From Roseibium aggregatum IAM 12614 (GTDB taxonomy: Bacteria > Pseudomonadota > Alphaproteobacteria > Rhizobiales > Stappiaceae): a stretch of DNA of 64,000 bases. The notes under the pieces are model-generated. The model did no database searches, had not been told where the DNA came from, and was given only the letters and a program-made list of their open reading frames with translations. This document shows, piece by piece, positions 53,522-61,667 of the stretch. A program made the translations under genes and the position numbers. Where the stretch lies: assembly GCF_000168975.1 (NCBI RefSeq), contig NZ_AAUW01000017.1, positions 1 to 64,000 on the forward strand, written 5' to 3'. The stretch's first letter is position 1. Each line of letters opens with the position of its first letter.

Positions 53522-55741
53522 TTAGTTCAGGCGGCTTGCCGGGCCGAGATTGATCAACCGGGTTTCACCCGGCGCGTCGTCGACACCATCATTGTCGGTC
53601 ACCAGGATCAGGCGGCCGTCGGCAGTGATCGTCAGGCCTTCCGGCTTGTCGAGTACCCAGCCCTTGCCTTCTGCCAGGGCCGGCAGGATGTCCATGGCGT
53701 AATGCTTCTGAACAACCGGCAGGTCGGAGCCGTAGGCAGCCGGTGTCACGCCGTCCAGGGAGATCGTGGTGATCTGCTTGATGGCCGCGTCTTCACCGCC
53801 CTTGTTGTCGCGCTCCAGAATGGCGAACCTGCCATTGCCCATGGAGACGATTTCAGACAGGCCAACCCAGCCACCGGCTGCGCTCTTCGGCTTGTCGAGC
53901 GGATAATGGACAAAGCCCCAGGACTTGCCAGCCGGATCGTAGATGGCCAGCTTCACCATGCCCTTCGGATCGTCCTTCCATTCGCGCTGAACGGCGACGG
54001 CAACCAGCGTCTTGCCATCCATTTCGAACTCGGCAACGCCTTCAAAGGAGAACCGCGCGGACTGAGCGTTGAGTTCTTCGGGAAGCGTGATTTCTTCCTG
54101 AACCTGACCGTCGGCCCCGACCTTCAGCAACAGGTGCTGCAGGTCCTTGTCCGGGTTGCCCTCGGATGCCAGCCAGAAGCCGCCATCCTTGGCAACGGAA
54201 ATGCCTTCCAGGTCCAGTTTCGCCTGTTTGCTACCCTGAACGGTTGCATAGGCTACGATCTTGGCCGGCTTGGAGGAGATATCCAGCGTGTAGATGCGGG
54301 CATCGTCATAGAAGCTGTCGCTGACCGCATAGAGCTTGTTGGCATCTGCCGGATCCGCAGCCAGACCGGACAGAGCACCCCAGCCGATCGGCGCACCCTT
54401 TTCCGGATCGACGTCGGAAGCAACCATCGGATAGGACGAGGCGTCCGCACCGAACTTGTAGAGGGAGACCTGCGCACGAACGTTGTCTTCCGCACTGTCG
54501 ACCTCGTTTGCCACCACGAACAGATCGCGGCTCGGGATTGCCAGAGAGCCTTCCGGACCGACGTGCGTCGGCAGGAACTGGACAAATTCCGGCTCGGCAC
54601 CGGTGTCCTTGTAGACGGCGACAAAGTTGCCGCGTTCCGAGTTGACGAAAATCAGCTTTTCACCGCCGAATTCACCAACGGTCACGCCTTCCGGCTCGGT
54701 ACCCTTCTTGGCTGCACGTTTGGCCGGATAGTGACCGTAGGACATGGCCAGATGTTCCATCTGGTTGCCACTGTCGAACAGGACCTCGCCCTTGGTGTTC
54801 CAGATGGTGAAGCCGCGCGAACCACCTTCGTAGTCGCCTTCGTTGGCCGTCACGAACCGCTCGTCATCAAGCCAGGCAACCGCATCCGGTTCACGCTTGA
54901 CGTCTTCGATCGACCCGGAGGCATCGCTCATGCGTGCCTTGATGACCGGGATGTTCTCGGCGGACGACGTTCCGGCAGAGAAATGGCTGACAACCTCGCC
55001 GGAGGCCAGATCGACCACGGCAAGGTGGTTGTTTTCCTGCAGGGTGACGACAACCTGGTTCCTGGAATTGATGGAAACGAATTCCGGCTCCGGATCTGTC
55101 GGCGCGATTTCGGCAAGACCGGTCAGGTCGACAATGCGGACCGCGTCACAGTTGGTCGGCGCGCCGGTCTCGTCCAGATCGAAGATCGCCAGATGCCCGG
55201 CCGGCATCTGCGGAATCACGCCGTCGTTCAGGTCTTCGTCGCGCTCGTTCTCGATGGCGATGGCAATGAACTTGCCGTCCGGGGAAATGGCGATGCTGTC
55301 CGGCTGTCCCTTGGCGTCGCATTTCGCGGTGATGCCGAGACCGTCGAGCGCAATCACGGCCAGATGACCGGAGGCATTGACGTAATCTTCGGAAGTGTTG
55401 ACGCCGGCATAGGCAAATGTTTTGCCCACGGTGACCGAGGTCGGCTCACCGCCAAGGGCGGTACGGCCCATCGGCTGCAGGTTCTGCGGGTTGGCCGCAT
55501 TGACGAAGACGATGGCTTCGCCCGGGCTGTCGGTAAAGACGAGAGTGCGGCCGTCCTTGGTGGCGGAAATGATTTCAGCAACGGTTTCGGTCGCCTGATC
55601 CGCGCCTTCCGGCAGAGTCTTATAGACCGGGAAAGTATTGATACGTTCGAAATAAGCGGCCTGTGCCGCCGAGACCGCGCCAAGGCCGAACAGAACTGAA
55701 AGGCTGACACCTTTTAAAAAGCGCCCACGAAGGTTCGCCAT
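53522..55741 (-). CDS. Secreted phytase-like esterase (beta-propeller) protein
   Basis: A 739-residue exported protein. The signal peptide (FLKGVSLSVLFGLGAVSAAQA) is followed by a long beta-propeller half (about 40-400; repeated units such as PDSIAISPDGKFIAIAIE and EPEGVTVGEFGGEKLIFVNSE). The C-terminal half resembles the esterase-like activity of phytase domain (WGALSGLAADPADANKLYAVSD; LDLEGISVAKDGGFWLASEG; FEGVAEFEMDGKTLV). This family releases phosphate from organic esters. I chose ATG 55741, which has GGGAGCGAG upstream. A Pho box 63-95 bp upstream points to induction by phosphate starvation. Catalytic residues cannot be assigned by eye. Confidence 0.85.
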   Translation of the reverse strand: MANLRGRFLKGVSLSVLFGLGAVSAAQAAYFERINTFPVYKTLPEGADQATETVAEIISATKDGRTLVFTDSPGEAIVFVNAANPQNLQPMGRTALGGEPTSVTVGKTFAYAGVNTSEDYVNASGHLAVIALDGLGITAKCDAKGQPDSIAISPDGKFIAIAIENERDEDLNDGVIPQMPAGHLAIFDLDETGAPTNCDAVRIVDLTGLAEIAPTDPEPEFVSINSRNQVVVTLQENNHLAVVDLASGEVVSHFSAGTSSAENIPVIKARMSDASGSIEDVKREPDAVAWLDDERFVTANEGDYEGGSRGFTIWNTKGEVLFDSGNQMEHLAMSYGHYPAKRAAKKGTEPEGVTVGEFGGEKLIFVNSERGNFVAVYKDTGAEPEFVQFLPTHVGPEGSLAIPSRDLFVVANEVDSAEDNVRAQVSLYKFGADASSYPMVASDVDPEKGAPIGWGALSGLAADPADANKLYAVSDSFYDDARIYTLDISSKPAKIVAYATVQGSKQAKLDLEGISVAKDGGFWLASEGNPDKDLQHLLLKVGADGQVQEEITLPEELNAQSARFSFEGVAEFEMDGKTLVAVAVQREWKDDPKGMVKLAIYDPAGKSWGFVHYPLDKPKSAAGGWVGLSEIVSMGNGRFAILERDNKGGEDAAIKQITTISLDGVTPAAYGSDLPVVQKHYAMDILPALAEGKGWVLDKPEGLTITADGRLILVTDNDGVDDAPGETRLINLGPASRLN

Positions 55742-55803
55742 TGCACTCGCTCCCATAAATATCGGGTTGATGGTGCGCGCAAGCTAGTGGGACAGATTAC
55801 AAT

Positions 55804-55836
55804 ATCGGTGACAGTTGCATGAAGCTTTCATGACAA
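55804..55836 (-). promoter_or_regulatory. Pho box (three 11-bp PhoB-type repeats)
   Basis: Read on the minus strand: TTGTCATGAAA, GCTTCATGCAA, CTGTCACCGAT. Each 11-bp unit matches the PhoB repeat (CTGTCAT plus four A/T-leaning bases) with few mismatches. Position and orientation fit activation of the phytase-like gene at 55741. Confidence 0.7.
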
Positions 55837-55966
55837 CGCACGACTTGGCTTGAATTTGCATTTCGAGCGCTTACGTCATATGAAGGACGGGTGGCGTTTA
55901 CCGCCTTCTCCATCTTCCTTTCTTTCCCATATTTGTGCCTCCGGCGCATTTTCATCGGATATTCCA

Positions 55967-57166
55967 ATGCAGATCGGTTTTATCCGCTCCGCCATTGTGC
56001 TGGGGCTTCTCGCGGCTGTCGGTCCATTTGCAATCGACCTTTATCTACCTGCCATGCCGGAAATCGTGCAGGCATTGCAGACGGACGACGCGGCGGTTCA
56101 TATGACCTTCACGGTCTATTTCATCGCTTTCGGGTTTGCGCAGCTCATCTACGGCCCGCTGGCCGACCGGTTCGGCAGGAAGATACCAGCCTTTCTGGGG
56201 CTCGTCGTTTTCATCATCGGCTCGATCATGTGCGCCACCGCGATTGACGTTTCGGCGCTGACCCTCGGCCGTTTCGTGCAGGCGCTCGGTGCCGGTGCCC
56301 CCATGGTCATCGTGCGGGCCGTGGTTCGCGACCTGCACACAGGTCCTAGGGCCACCCGGTTGATGGCACTGGTCATGCTGGTCTTCAGCGTGTCGCCCAT
56401 GCTGGCGCCGCTGACCGGCAGCCTGATCATCCAGTTCGGCAGTTGGCGTCTGATCTTCGTGGCCCTTGGGGTAATCGCCCTGCTGGCCATGCTGCAAATG
56501 GCCTTCCTGCTGCCCGAAACGCTGCCGGCCGAGCGCCGGGGCAAGATCGACCCGACAGCGATGCTCCGCAGCGCCATCTACCTGATGCGCGACGGCAGGT
56601 TCATGGGGCTGACGTTGATCGGAGGGTTCTCGCTGGCGAGTTTCTTCGTCTTCATCGCCGCCGCTCCCCTGGTCTACATGACCCAGTACCAGTTGACGCC
56701 GATGGCCTTCAGTCTTGTCTTCGCGCTGAACGCGATCGGCTTCTTCGCCTCGTCCCAGTTCGCCGCCGCCCTTGGTGAGCGCTTCGGCATGGGCCGGGTG
56801 GCACTCATGGCGGTCAGCGGCTTTGCTGCGGCCAACGTCCTCCTGGTCATTCTGGTCTGGAGCGGCATCGACGACCTTCCGGTTCTGATGGCCCTGTTCT
56901 TCATCGGCAACACCTGCCTCGGCCAGGTCATCGCCCCGGTGATGGTCATGGCCCTGGAAGAACATGGCGAACACGCCGGCATGGCCTCATCCCTCGGCGG
57001 AACCTTCCAGATGGTCGCCGGCGGCGTCATGATCCTGGTCTGCAGCCCGTTCTTCGACCGGACCGCTCTGCCTTTGGTCGGCGCTGTTGCCGCCTGCGCG
57101 CTCATCGCCCTCGTCATTGCGCTGCTGACCCTGCGCACTTCGCGCGAGGGCCGGGCCGTCGCCTGA
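55967..57166 (+). CDS. Bcr/CflA family multidrug efflux MFS transporter
   Basis: A 399-residue inner-membrane exporter with 12 predicted segments. It has the MFS motif A loop GPLADRFGRKIP (about 58-69) and the drug-antiporter motif in FVQALGAGAPMVIVRAVVRD (about 95-115). The N-terminus LAAVGPFAIDLYLPAMPEI is typical of Bcr/CflA. I chose ATG 55967, which gives standard length; there is no strong binding site, and an upstream ATG at 55880 is possible. It is convergent with arsC, 35 bp apart. Substrate probably a small drug or metabolite. Confidence 0.88.
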   Translation: MQIGFIRSAIVLGLLAAVGPFAIDLYLPAMPEIVQALQTDDAAVHMTFTVYFIAFGFAQLIYGPLADRFGRKIPAFLGLVVFIIGSIMCATAIDVSALTLGRFVQALGAGAPMVIVRAVVRDLHTGPRATRLMALVMLVFSVSPMLAPLTGSLIIQFGSWRLIFVALGVIALLAMLQMAFLLPETLPAERRGKIDPTAMLRSAIYLMRDGRFMGLTLIGGFSLASFFVFIAAAPLVYMTQYQLTPMAFSLVFALNAIGFFASSQFAAALGERFGMGRVALMAVSGFAAANVLLVILVWSGIDDLPVLMALFFIGNTCLGQVIAPVMVMALEEHGEHAGMASSLGGTFQMVAGGVMILVCSPFFDRTALPLVGAVAACALIALVIALLTLRTSREGRAVA

Positions 57167-57201
57167 GGCGATATTCCTGAAACTGGTTCGCCGGAGCGGC
57201 C

Positions 57202-57711
57202 TTACACAGGCTCTTCGGTGGCCTGTCCGATCTGATCGAGTCTCTTCTGCAGGGACAGCCGGTCGAGTGAAGACATCGGCAGGTTCACGAACACCGAGAT
57301 CCGGTTGCTGAGCATCCGGAAGGCATCGTTGAATGCGACCGCCCTTTCGATGTCGCTTCCGGCAACGGCTGCCGGATCCGGCAGGCCCCAATGGGCGGAC
57401 ATCGGCTGGCCAGGCCAGACAGGGCAGGTTTCCTTCGCCGCATTGTCGCAAACGGTAAAAACAAAATCCATAACCGGCGCGTCCGGGACCGCAAACTCCG
57501 CCCAATCCTTCGAGCGTAGGCCGTCCGTCTTGAAATTGAGCTTGCTCAGCAGCGCCAGTGCCTCCGGGCGCACGGCCCCGGCCGGTTGCGAGCCGGCGGA
57601 AAAGGCCCTGAACCGGCCTTGCCCCTCCCGGTTCAAGATGGCTTCCGCCATGATCGACCGGGCGGAATTGCCCGTGCACAGGAACAGCACATTAAAGACA
57701 TCGCCGGACAT
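57202..57711 (-). CDS. arsC: Arsenate reductase (low-molecular-weight PTP, thioredoxin-type)
   Basis: A 169-residue enzyme of the low-molecular-weight tyrosine phosphatase fold. The P-loop nucleophile is C12 (LCTGNSARS), with two further cysteines C88 and C96 (VCDNAAKETCP) in the positions used by thioredoxin-coupled arsenate reductases. It reduces arsenate to arsenite. I chose ATG 57711, preceded by AAGGAGGA; the longer frame runs into arsR. It follows arsR with a 10-bp gap. No arsenite exporter (ArsB or Acr3) is visible in the window. Confidence 0.9.
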   Translation of the reverse strand: MSGDVFNVLFLCTGNSARSIMAEAILNREGQGRFRAFSAGSQPAGAVRPEALALLSKLNFKTDGLRSKDWAEFAVPDAPVMDFVFTVCDNAAKETCPVWPGQPMSAHWGLPDPAAVAGSDIERAVAFNDAFRMLSNRISVFVNLPMSSLDRLSLQKRLDQIGQATEEPV

Positions 57712-57721
57712 CTGGTCCTCC

Positions 57722-58066
57722 TTACGATGAACAGGTCTCTCCGCAGGCAATCGTCTCGATGACCTGCGCACAAAGCTCCGGATGACCGCCACAGCAGTCG
57801 GCCATCAGGAACGTCAACAACTCGCGTATTCCGTCCAGGTCCGCGAAGTACCGGATCGACCGGCCTTCGCGTTCGTTGCGCACCAGCCCGGACTGAAGCA
57901 GGACGGCCAGGTTCGCCGACATCGTGTTCTGCCGAACGTCCAGAGCCTCGCTGATCTCGCCGGCGGTCATTCCTTCTTCACCAGCCCGGATCAGCAGCCG
58001 GAAGACTTCCAGCCTGGTTTTCTGGCTAAGCGCGCCGAATGCGCTCAATGCATCTTTTATATCCAT
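57722..58066 (-). CDS. arsR: ArsR family metalloregulator
   Basis: A 114-residue winged-helix repressor. The HTH is EGMTAGEISEALDVRQNTMSANLAVL-like (about 31-56), followed by the wing NEREGRSIRYF. Cysteines cluster near the C-terminus (ADCCGGHPELC, CGETC), plausible arsenite or metal ligands, but not in the classic ELCVCDL position of ArsR on the recognition helix. It heads the arsR-arsC pair. An imperfect inverted repeat around ATTCATGATAT at 58068-58080 could be its operator. Confidence 0.88.
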   Translation of the reverse strand: MDIKDALSAFGALSQKTRLEVFRLLIRAGEEGMTAGEISEALDVRQNTMSANLAVLLQSGLVRNEREGRSIRYFADLDGIRELLTFLMADCCGGHPELCAQVIETIACGETCSS

Positions 58067-58231
58067 AATTCATGATATTTCGATTCTTCAGCCACTGGCA
58101 AGTCTTTTTCGCGGTCGGGCGCAACATCTCGCAGACGGCCCGGTCTGGTTCGGAACCGTCATTTTCCGCAAGACGCTTGCAACCGGCCGCCAGAGCTGCT
58201 GACCTGCTTGCAAAACCGTGCGGGGCAGACA

Positions 58232-59314
58232 ATGAAAACGCTGAAAAACCCTTTTCTCGGCAGAGGCCTTCCCGAGCAGAGCGGACTGGCGGAGGGATCC
58301 GTCTCGCAGGATGTTGCCGGGGCCGAAAGCCTCTTTCGCAAATGCCCGTGTGCCGATGAAACCCCGCTTCTGACCTCGCCGGACCTTGCAGGCCACCTTG
58401 CCATCGGGAGCCTGACCCTGAAGGACGAACGGCAGCGCATGGGCCTTGGCAGTTTCAAGGCCCTTGGCGCGGCCTATGCGATTGCCAAGCTGGCGGACCA
58501 ACGCGTCCGGGACGGACAGGCTCCTTCGCACGCCTCGGCGCTCAACGGCATGACCTTTGTCTGCGCGAGCGCCGGAAATCACGGCATGTCCCTTGCCGCA
58601 GGCGCTCCGCTCTTTGGGGCCAGGGCCGCCGTCTTCGTGGCCGAAACCGTGCCCGATGCCTTCGAGGCTCGCCTCAGGGCCAGAGGCGCCAACGTTGTCC
58701 GGGCCGGGGCCACCTATGAAGACAGCATGGCGGAAGCCCAGAGACGGGCGGAGGCCGAAGGCTGGACCTTGCTACCGGACAGCACCTGGCCGGGCATGGC
58801 CGGCCCCGGGCGCGACGTCATGGAAGGCTATCTGGTGATGGCCGCGGAAATCGCTCGCCAGATCGAAATGCCGCCCACGCATGTCTTCCTGCAGGCAGGT
58901 GTCGGCGGCCTTGCCGCCGCCTGTGCCATCGGCGCCCGCCTGACCTGGGGCAAGGATGTAACCATCGTCGTGGTGGAACCTGAAAATGCGCCCGCTCTTC
59001 TTGCCAGCATGGAAGCCGGAAGGCCCGTCACGGCTCCCGGTCCGGTGTCGAACATGGGCCGGCTCGACTGCAAGGAGCCTTCCCATCTGGCACTGAAATA
59101 CCTGGCCCGGGAAGCCGATGTCTTCGTCACCATTTCCGACGGCGAGGCAGCGGAAACGGTCGAATGGCTGGGTGAAAACGGCATTGCAACAACGCCATCC
59201 GGCGCGGCTGGCATCGCCGCAGTCCGGCACGCGGCCGGTGAAGCCTCGGCCCTCGGCCTCGGACCGGAAGCGCGGGTGCTCTGTTATCTCTCCGAAGGAC
59301 CGGAGGATGTCTGA
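58232..59314 (+). CDS. PLP-dependent diaminopropionate ammonia-lyase-like enzyme
   Basis: A 360-residue fold-type II PLP enzyme. The Schiff-base lysine is in GLGSFKALGAAYA (about 73-85); SAGNHGMSLAA (about 112-122) holds the phosphate-side asparagine loop; FLQAGVGGLAAA (about 218-229) binds the PLP phosphate. The PGPVSNMGRLDC and TWPGMAGPGRDVMEGY segments match diaminopropionate ammonia-lyases (YgeX). EutB of ectoine catabolism is a related enzyme. I chose ATG 58232. The next gene overlaps its stop by 8 bp. Likely releases ammonia from a diamino or hydroxy-amino acid; the substrate is open. Confidence 0.85.
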   Translation: MKTLKNPFLGRGLPEQSGLAEGSVSQDVAGAESLFRKCPCADETPLLTSPDLAGHLAIGSLTLKDERQRMGLGSFKALGAAYAIAKLADQRVRDGQAPSHASALNGMTFVCASAGNHGMSLAAGAPLFGARAAVFVAETVPDAFEARLRARGANVVRAGATYEDSMAEAQRRAEAEGWTLLPDSTWPGMAGPGRDVMEGYLVMAAEIARQIEMPPTHVFLQAGVGGLAAACAIGARLTWGKDVTIVVVEPENAPALLASMEAGRPVTAPGPVSNMGRLDCKEPSHLALKYLAREADVFVTISDGEAAETVEWLGENGIATTPSGAAGIAAVRHAAGEASALGLGPEARVLCYLSEGPEDV

Positions 59315-60449
59315 ACCCGATTTCCCTGAAGACGAATTTGCAGCCCGAACCCATGCCGCCCAGACGGCCATGCGCGTGCAAGATTTCGACGCGCTGTTCT
59401 TCACGACGGAAGCCGAAATGCGCTATTTCACCGGCTTCCGGACCCTGTTCTGGCAAAGCCCCACAAGGTCCTGGTTCCTTGTGGTACCGGTGGATGGCAA
59501 GCCGATTGCAGTCATTCCGCAAATCGGCGCGCATCTGATGGCCTCCACCTGGATTGACGATATCCGGACGTTCTCCGCCCCGCACCCGGTCGATGATGGC
59601 ATCAACCTGTTGGCCGATACCCTCAGGGCGTTCGCGAAAATCGCCATGCCGATGGGGCGGGAAAGCGCGTTGCGTATGCCGCTTCGCGACTTTCAGCGCC
59701 TTCGAGACCTCACCAGCGGCGCTGAATATCTTGACGGAACCGAGCTGGTCCAGAGCCTCAGGATGGTGAAATCAGACCGTGAAATTGCTCTCCTGCGCGA
59801 GATTTGCGGCATTGGCTCGGCAGCATTCGCCAGGGCACCGGAGCTGTTCCACGCGGACCAACCGCTCAGCGAGGTCTTCCGGTCCTTCCGGATCGAGCTT
59901 CTAAGGCAAGGTGCGGACGATGTGCCCTATCTGGTCGGCGGCGCCGGGCAGGGCGGCTACGGCGATGTCATTTCACCGCCCTCCACCCGGCCCCTACAGG
60001 AAGGCGACGTCCTGATGCTCGATACGGGCGCGACCAGAAACGGCTACTTCTGCGATTTTGACCGCAACTTTGCCATCGGCCGGGCCAGTGAGGTTGTCAG
60101 GTCCGCCCACGAAACACTTGTCCGGGCAGTTGAGGCCGCCGCCGCCATCGCCCGTCCGGGCCGGACCTGTGCCGATCTCTTCCGGGCCATGGCCGAGGTT
60201 CTGGGCGAGGGCGAAGGCGATGTCGGCCGGCTCGGCCACGGCCTTGGCATGCAGCTCACCGAAGCGCCCAGCCTGACCGGCTTCGACGAGACCTTGCTGC
60301 GCGAAAACATGGTGCTGACACTGGAACCGAGCCTGTCGCTCGGCCCCGGCAGGATGATGGTGCACGAGGAAAACATCGTCATCCGGGATGGAGCACCTGA
60401 ATTTCTGACCGTGCGTGCAGCGCCGGACATTCCTGTCATCACCTCATAA
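59307..60449 (+). CDS. M24 family metallopeptidase (Xaa-Pro peptidase/ectoine hydrolase-like)
   Basis: A 380-residue pita-bread-fold hydrolase. An N-terminal creatinase-type domain (about 1-160, RYFTGFRTLFWQSPTRSW) is followed by the catalytic domain. All five metal ligands appear present: D in LMLDTGA and D in CDFDRN (about 238 and 249), H in GHGLGMQ, E in LTLEPSLS and E in VHEENIV. Members include Xaa-Pro dipeptidases and DoeA ectoine hydrolase, which opens a ring amide. GGAGG lies right at the ATG overlap with the preceding gene. Between a PLP lyase and an EutA-like gene, a DoeA-like role is plausible but not proven. Confidence 0.87.
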   Translation: MSEPDFPEDEFAARTHAAQTAMRVQDFDALFFTTEAEMRYFTGFRTLFWQSPTRSWFLVVPVDGKPIAVIPQIGAHLMASTWIDDIRTFSAPHPVDDGINLLADTLRAFAKIAMPMGRESALRMPLRDFQRLRDLTSGAEYLDGTELVQSLRMVKSDREIALLREICGIGSAAFARAPELFHADQPLSEVFRSFRIELLRQGADDVPYLVGGAGQGGYGDVISPPSTRPLQEGDVLMLDTGATRNGYFCDFDRNFAIGRASEVVRSAHETLVRAVEAAAAIARPGRTCADLFRAMAEVLGEGEGDVGRLGHGLGMQLTEAPSLTGFDETLLRENMVLTLEPSLSLGPGRMMVHEENIVIRDGAPEFLTVRAAPDIPVITS

Positions 60450-60467
60450 ACCACCTGGAACAGCCGC

Positions 60468-61211
60468 ATGAAACTGTCCTTCGACTGCGACAAGGGATCT
60501 GCAACCAGGGCGGCTTTCGGCCTGATCTTGCTGTCGGTGGACGAAACCATCGAAAGCGAGTTCCGGCCGCTCTTTCATCAGGAAGGCGTCTCGCTGCTTC
60601 ACGCCAGGATCGAAAGCGCTACCGAAGTCACTTCCGAAAAACTCATGCAGATGAAGGCCCGGCTGACGGACACGGCCGCTCTTCTTCCAGGCACACGCCC
60701 GCTTGATGTCATTGCCTATGCCTGCACCTCCGGCGCAACGGTAATCGGCTCGGATCAAGTTGCTGGCGCGATCCAGGTGGCCCACCCGGACGCAAAGGTG
60801 ACAGACCCGGCGCGTGCGGTCATCGCAGCGCTGGCACGACTTGGCGTCTCGCGGATCGCCATTGTCTCACCCTATGTGGAGGAAGTCTCCAACGCACTCT
60901 GCGGTCTTCTGGAAAACAATGGCGTGACGGCCGCAAGGGTCGGTTCCTTCGGGCAGGCGGAAGAAGCGGTGGTTGCAAGGATCAGCCTTCGGTCCGTTGA
61001 AGAGGCGATCTGTGAGGTCGGCAAAGATCAGGAGATAGAAGCCGTCTTTGCCTCCTGCACTAACCTGCGCACGCTGCCCGTCATCGAAACGTGCGAAAGA
61101 CGTCTGGGCAAACCTGTCATCAGCTCCAATCTGGCGCTCGCCTGGCACATGATGCATCTGGCCGGCTTGCCGACGGCAGGACGTGGACCGGGACGGCTTT
61201 TCGCCGCGTGA
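60468..61211 (+). CDS. Asp/Glu racemase superfamily protein, EutA/maleate isomerase-like
   Basis: A 247-residue protein of the aspartate/glutamate racemase-arylmalonate decarboxylase-maleate isomerase group. The two catalytic cysteines are in IAYACTSGATVIG (about residue 84) and VFASCTNLRTLP (about residue 192). RIAIVSPYVEEV and SSNLALAWHMMHLAG are typical of EutA-type proteins in ectoine/5-hydroxyectoine utilisation clusters. It follows the M24 gene by 18 bp. With its two neighbours it forms a partial eut-like set, with EutC and EutE missing here. Confidence 0.83.
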   Translation: MKLSFDCDKGSATRAAFGLILLSVDETIESEFRPLFHQEGVSLLHARIESATEVTSEKLMQMKARLTDTAALLPGTRPLDVIAYACTSGATVIGSDQVAGAIQVAHPDAKVTDPARAVIAALARLGVSRIAIVSPYVEEVSNALCGLLENNGVTAARVGSFGQAEEAVVARISLRSVEEAICEVGKDQEIEAVFASCTNLRTLPVIETCERRLGKPVISSNLALAWHMMHLAGLPTAGRGPGRLFAA

Positions 61212-61419
61212 TCTGCACACGACCGGCTGAACCATGCCGGAATGCCCTGTTGCCATAGCGCCTCATTTGGCGGAATTGCGAAGGCGGACGCTGCCCGCCG
61301 GGCCCCACAGGACATCAATTCGTTCACTTAGCTGGCAACAGCAGCCTATTCCTTGTTGACTCGCGGGGATTTCCGGGCAAAAACACCGCCGTCTCAAGTT
61401 TTGACGATTGCGAGCCCCG

Positions 61420-61557
61420 ATGACCCGGCTGAAAGCCGACATTCTGGATATGATGTCCCAGGCCCTTGCCAGCGCTACCTTCATGCGCGGCGAGCCCCGG
61501 ACGGCTGCTGCAACCGCTCTTAAACGCACTACCAAGACCACCAAGACCACCGCTTGA
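61420..61557 (+). CDS. Candidate Thr/Lys leader peptide of asd
   Basis: A 45-codon frame 110 bp before asd ends in KRTTKTTKTTA: six threonines and three lysines in the last eleven residues, encoded mostly by ACC and AAG. Asd makes the shared precursor of lysine, threonine and methionine, so ribosome pausing at these codons could sense Thr and Lys. ATG 61420 has no strong binding site; an internal ATG at 61450 is also possible. No homology is claimed; the call rests on the codon run, position and downstream hairpins. Confidence 0.5.
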   Translation: MTRLKADILDMMSQALASATFMRGEPRTAAATALKRTTKTTKTTA

Positions 61558-61572
61558 CGGTGCCGCTCATCC

Positions 61573-61595
61573 CGCCTCCCCGGGGATGGGAGGCG
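61573..61595 (+). promoter_or_regulatory. Hairpins between leader peptide and asd
   Basis: CGCCTCCC pairs with GGGAGGCG over a 7-nt loop. An alternative pairing CATCCC (61568-61573) with GGGATG (61583-61588) excludes it. A further stem (GCCGGCCACGCCC region with GGGCGGCTGGC, about 61602-61637) lies before the asd start. No T-tract, so control of translation or Rho access is as likely as classic attenuation. Confidence 0.4.
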
Positions 61596-61667
61596 CCGGG
61601 AGCCGGCCACGCCCATCCAGAACCGGGCGGCTGGCGAAGCGGGGAGACGGACAAGGACTAGTCAAAG

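Noticed and set aside
53486..55699. A 737-codon plus-strand frame opposite the phytase-like gene
   Set aside because: Antisense to a protein with signal peptide, propeller repeats, terminator and Pho box; the plus-strand product has no family features.
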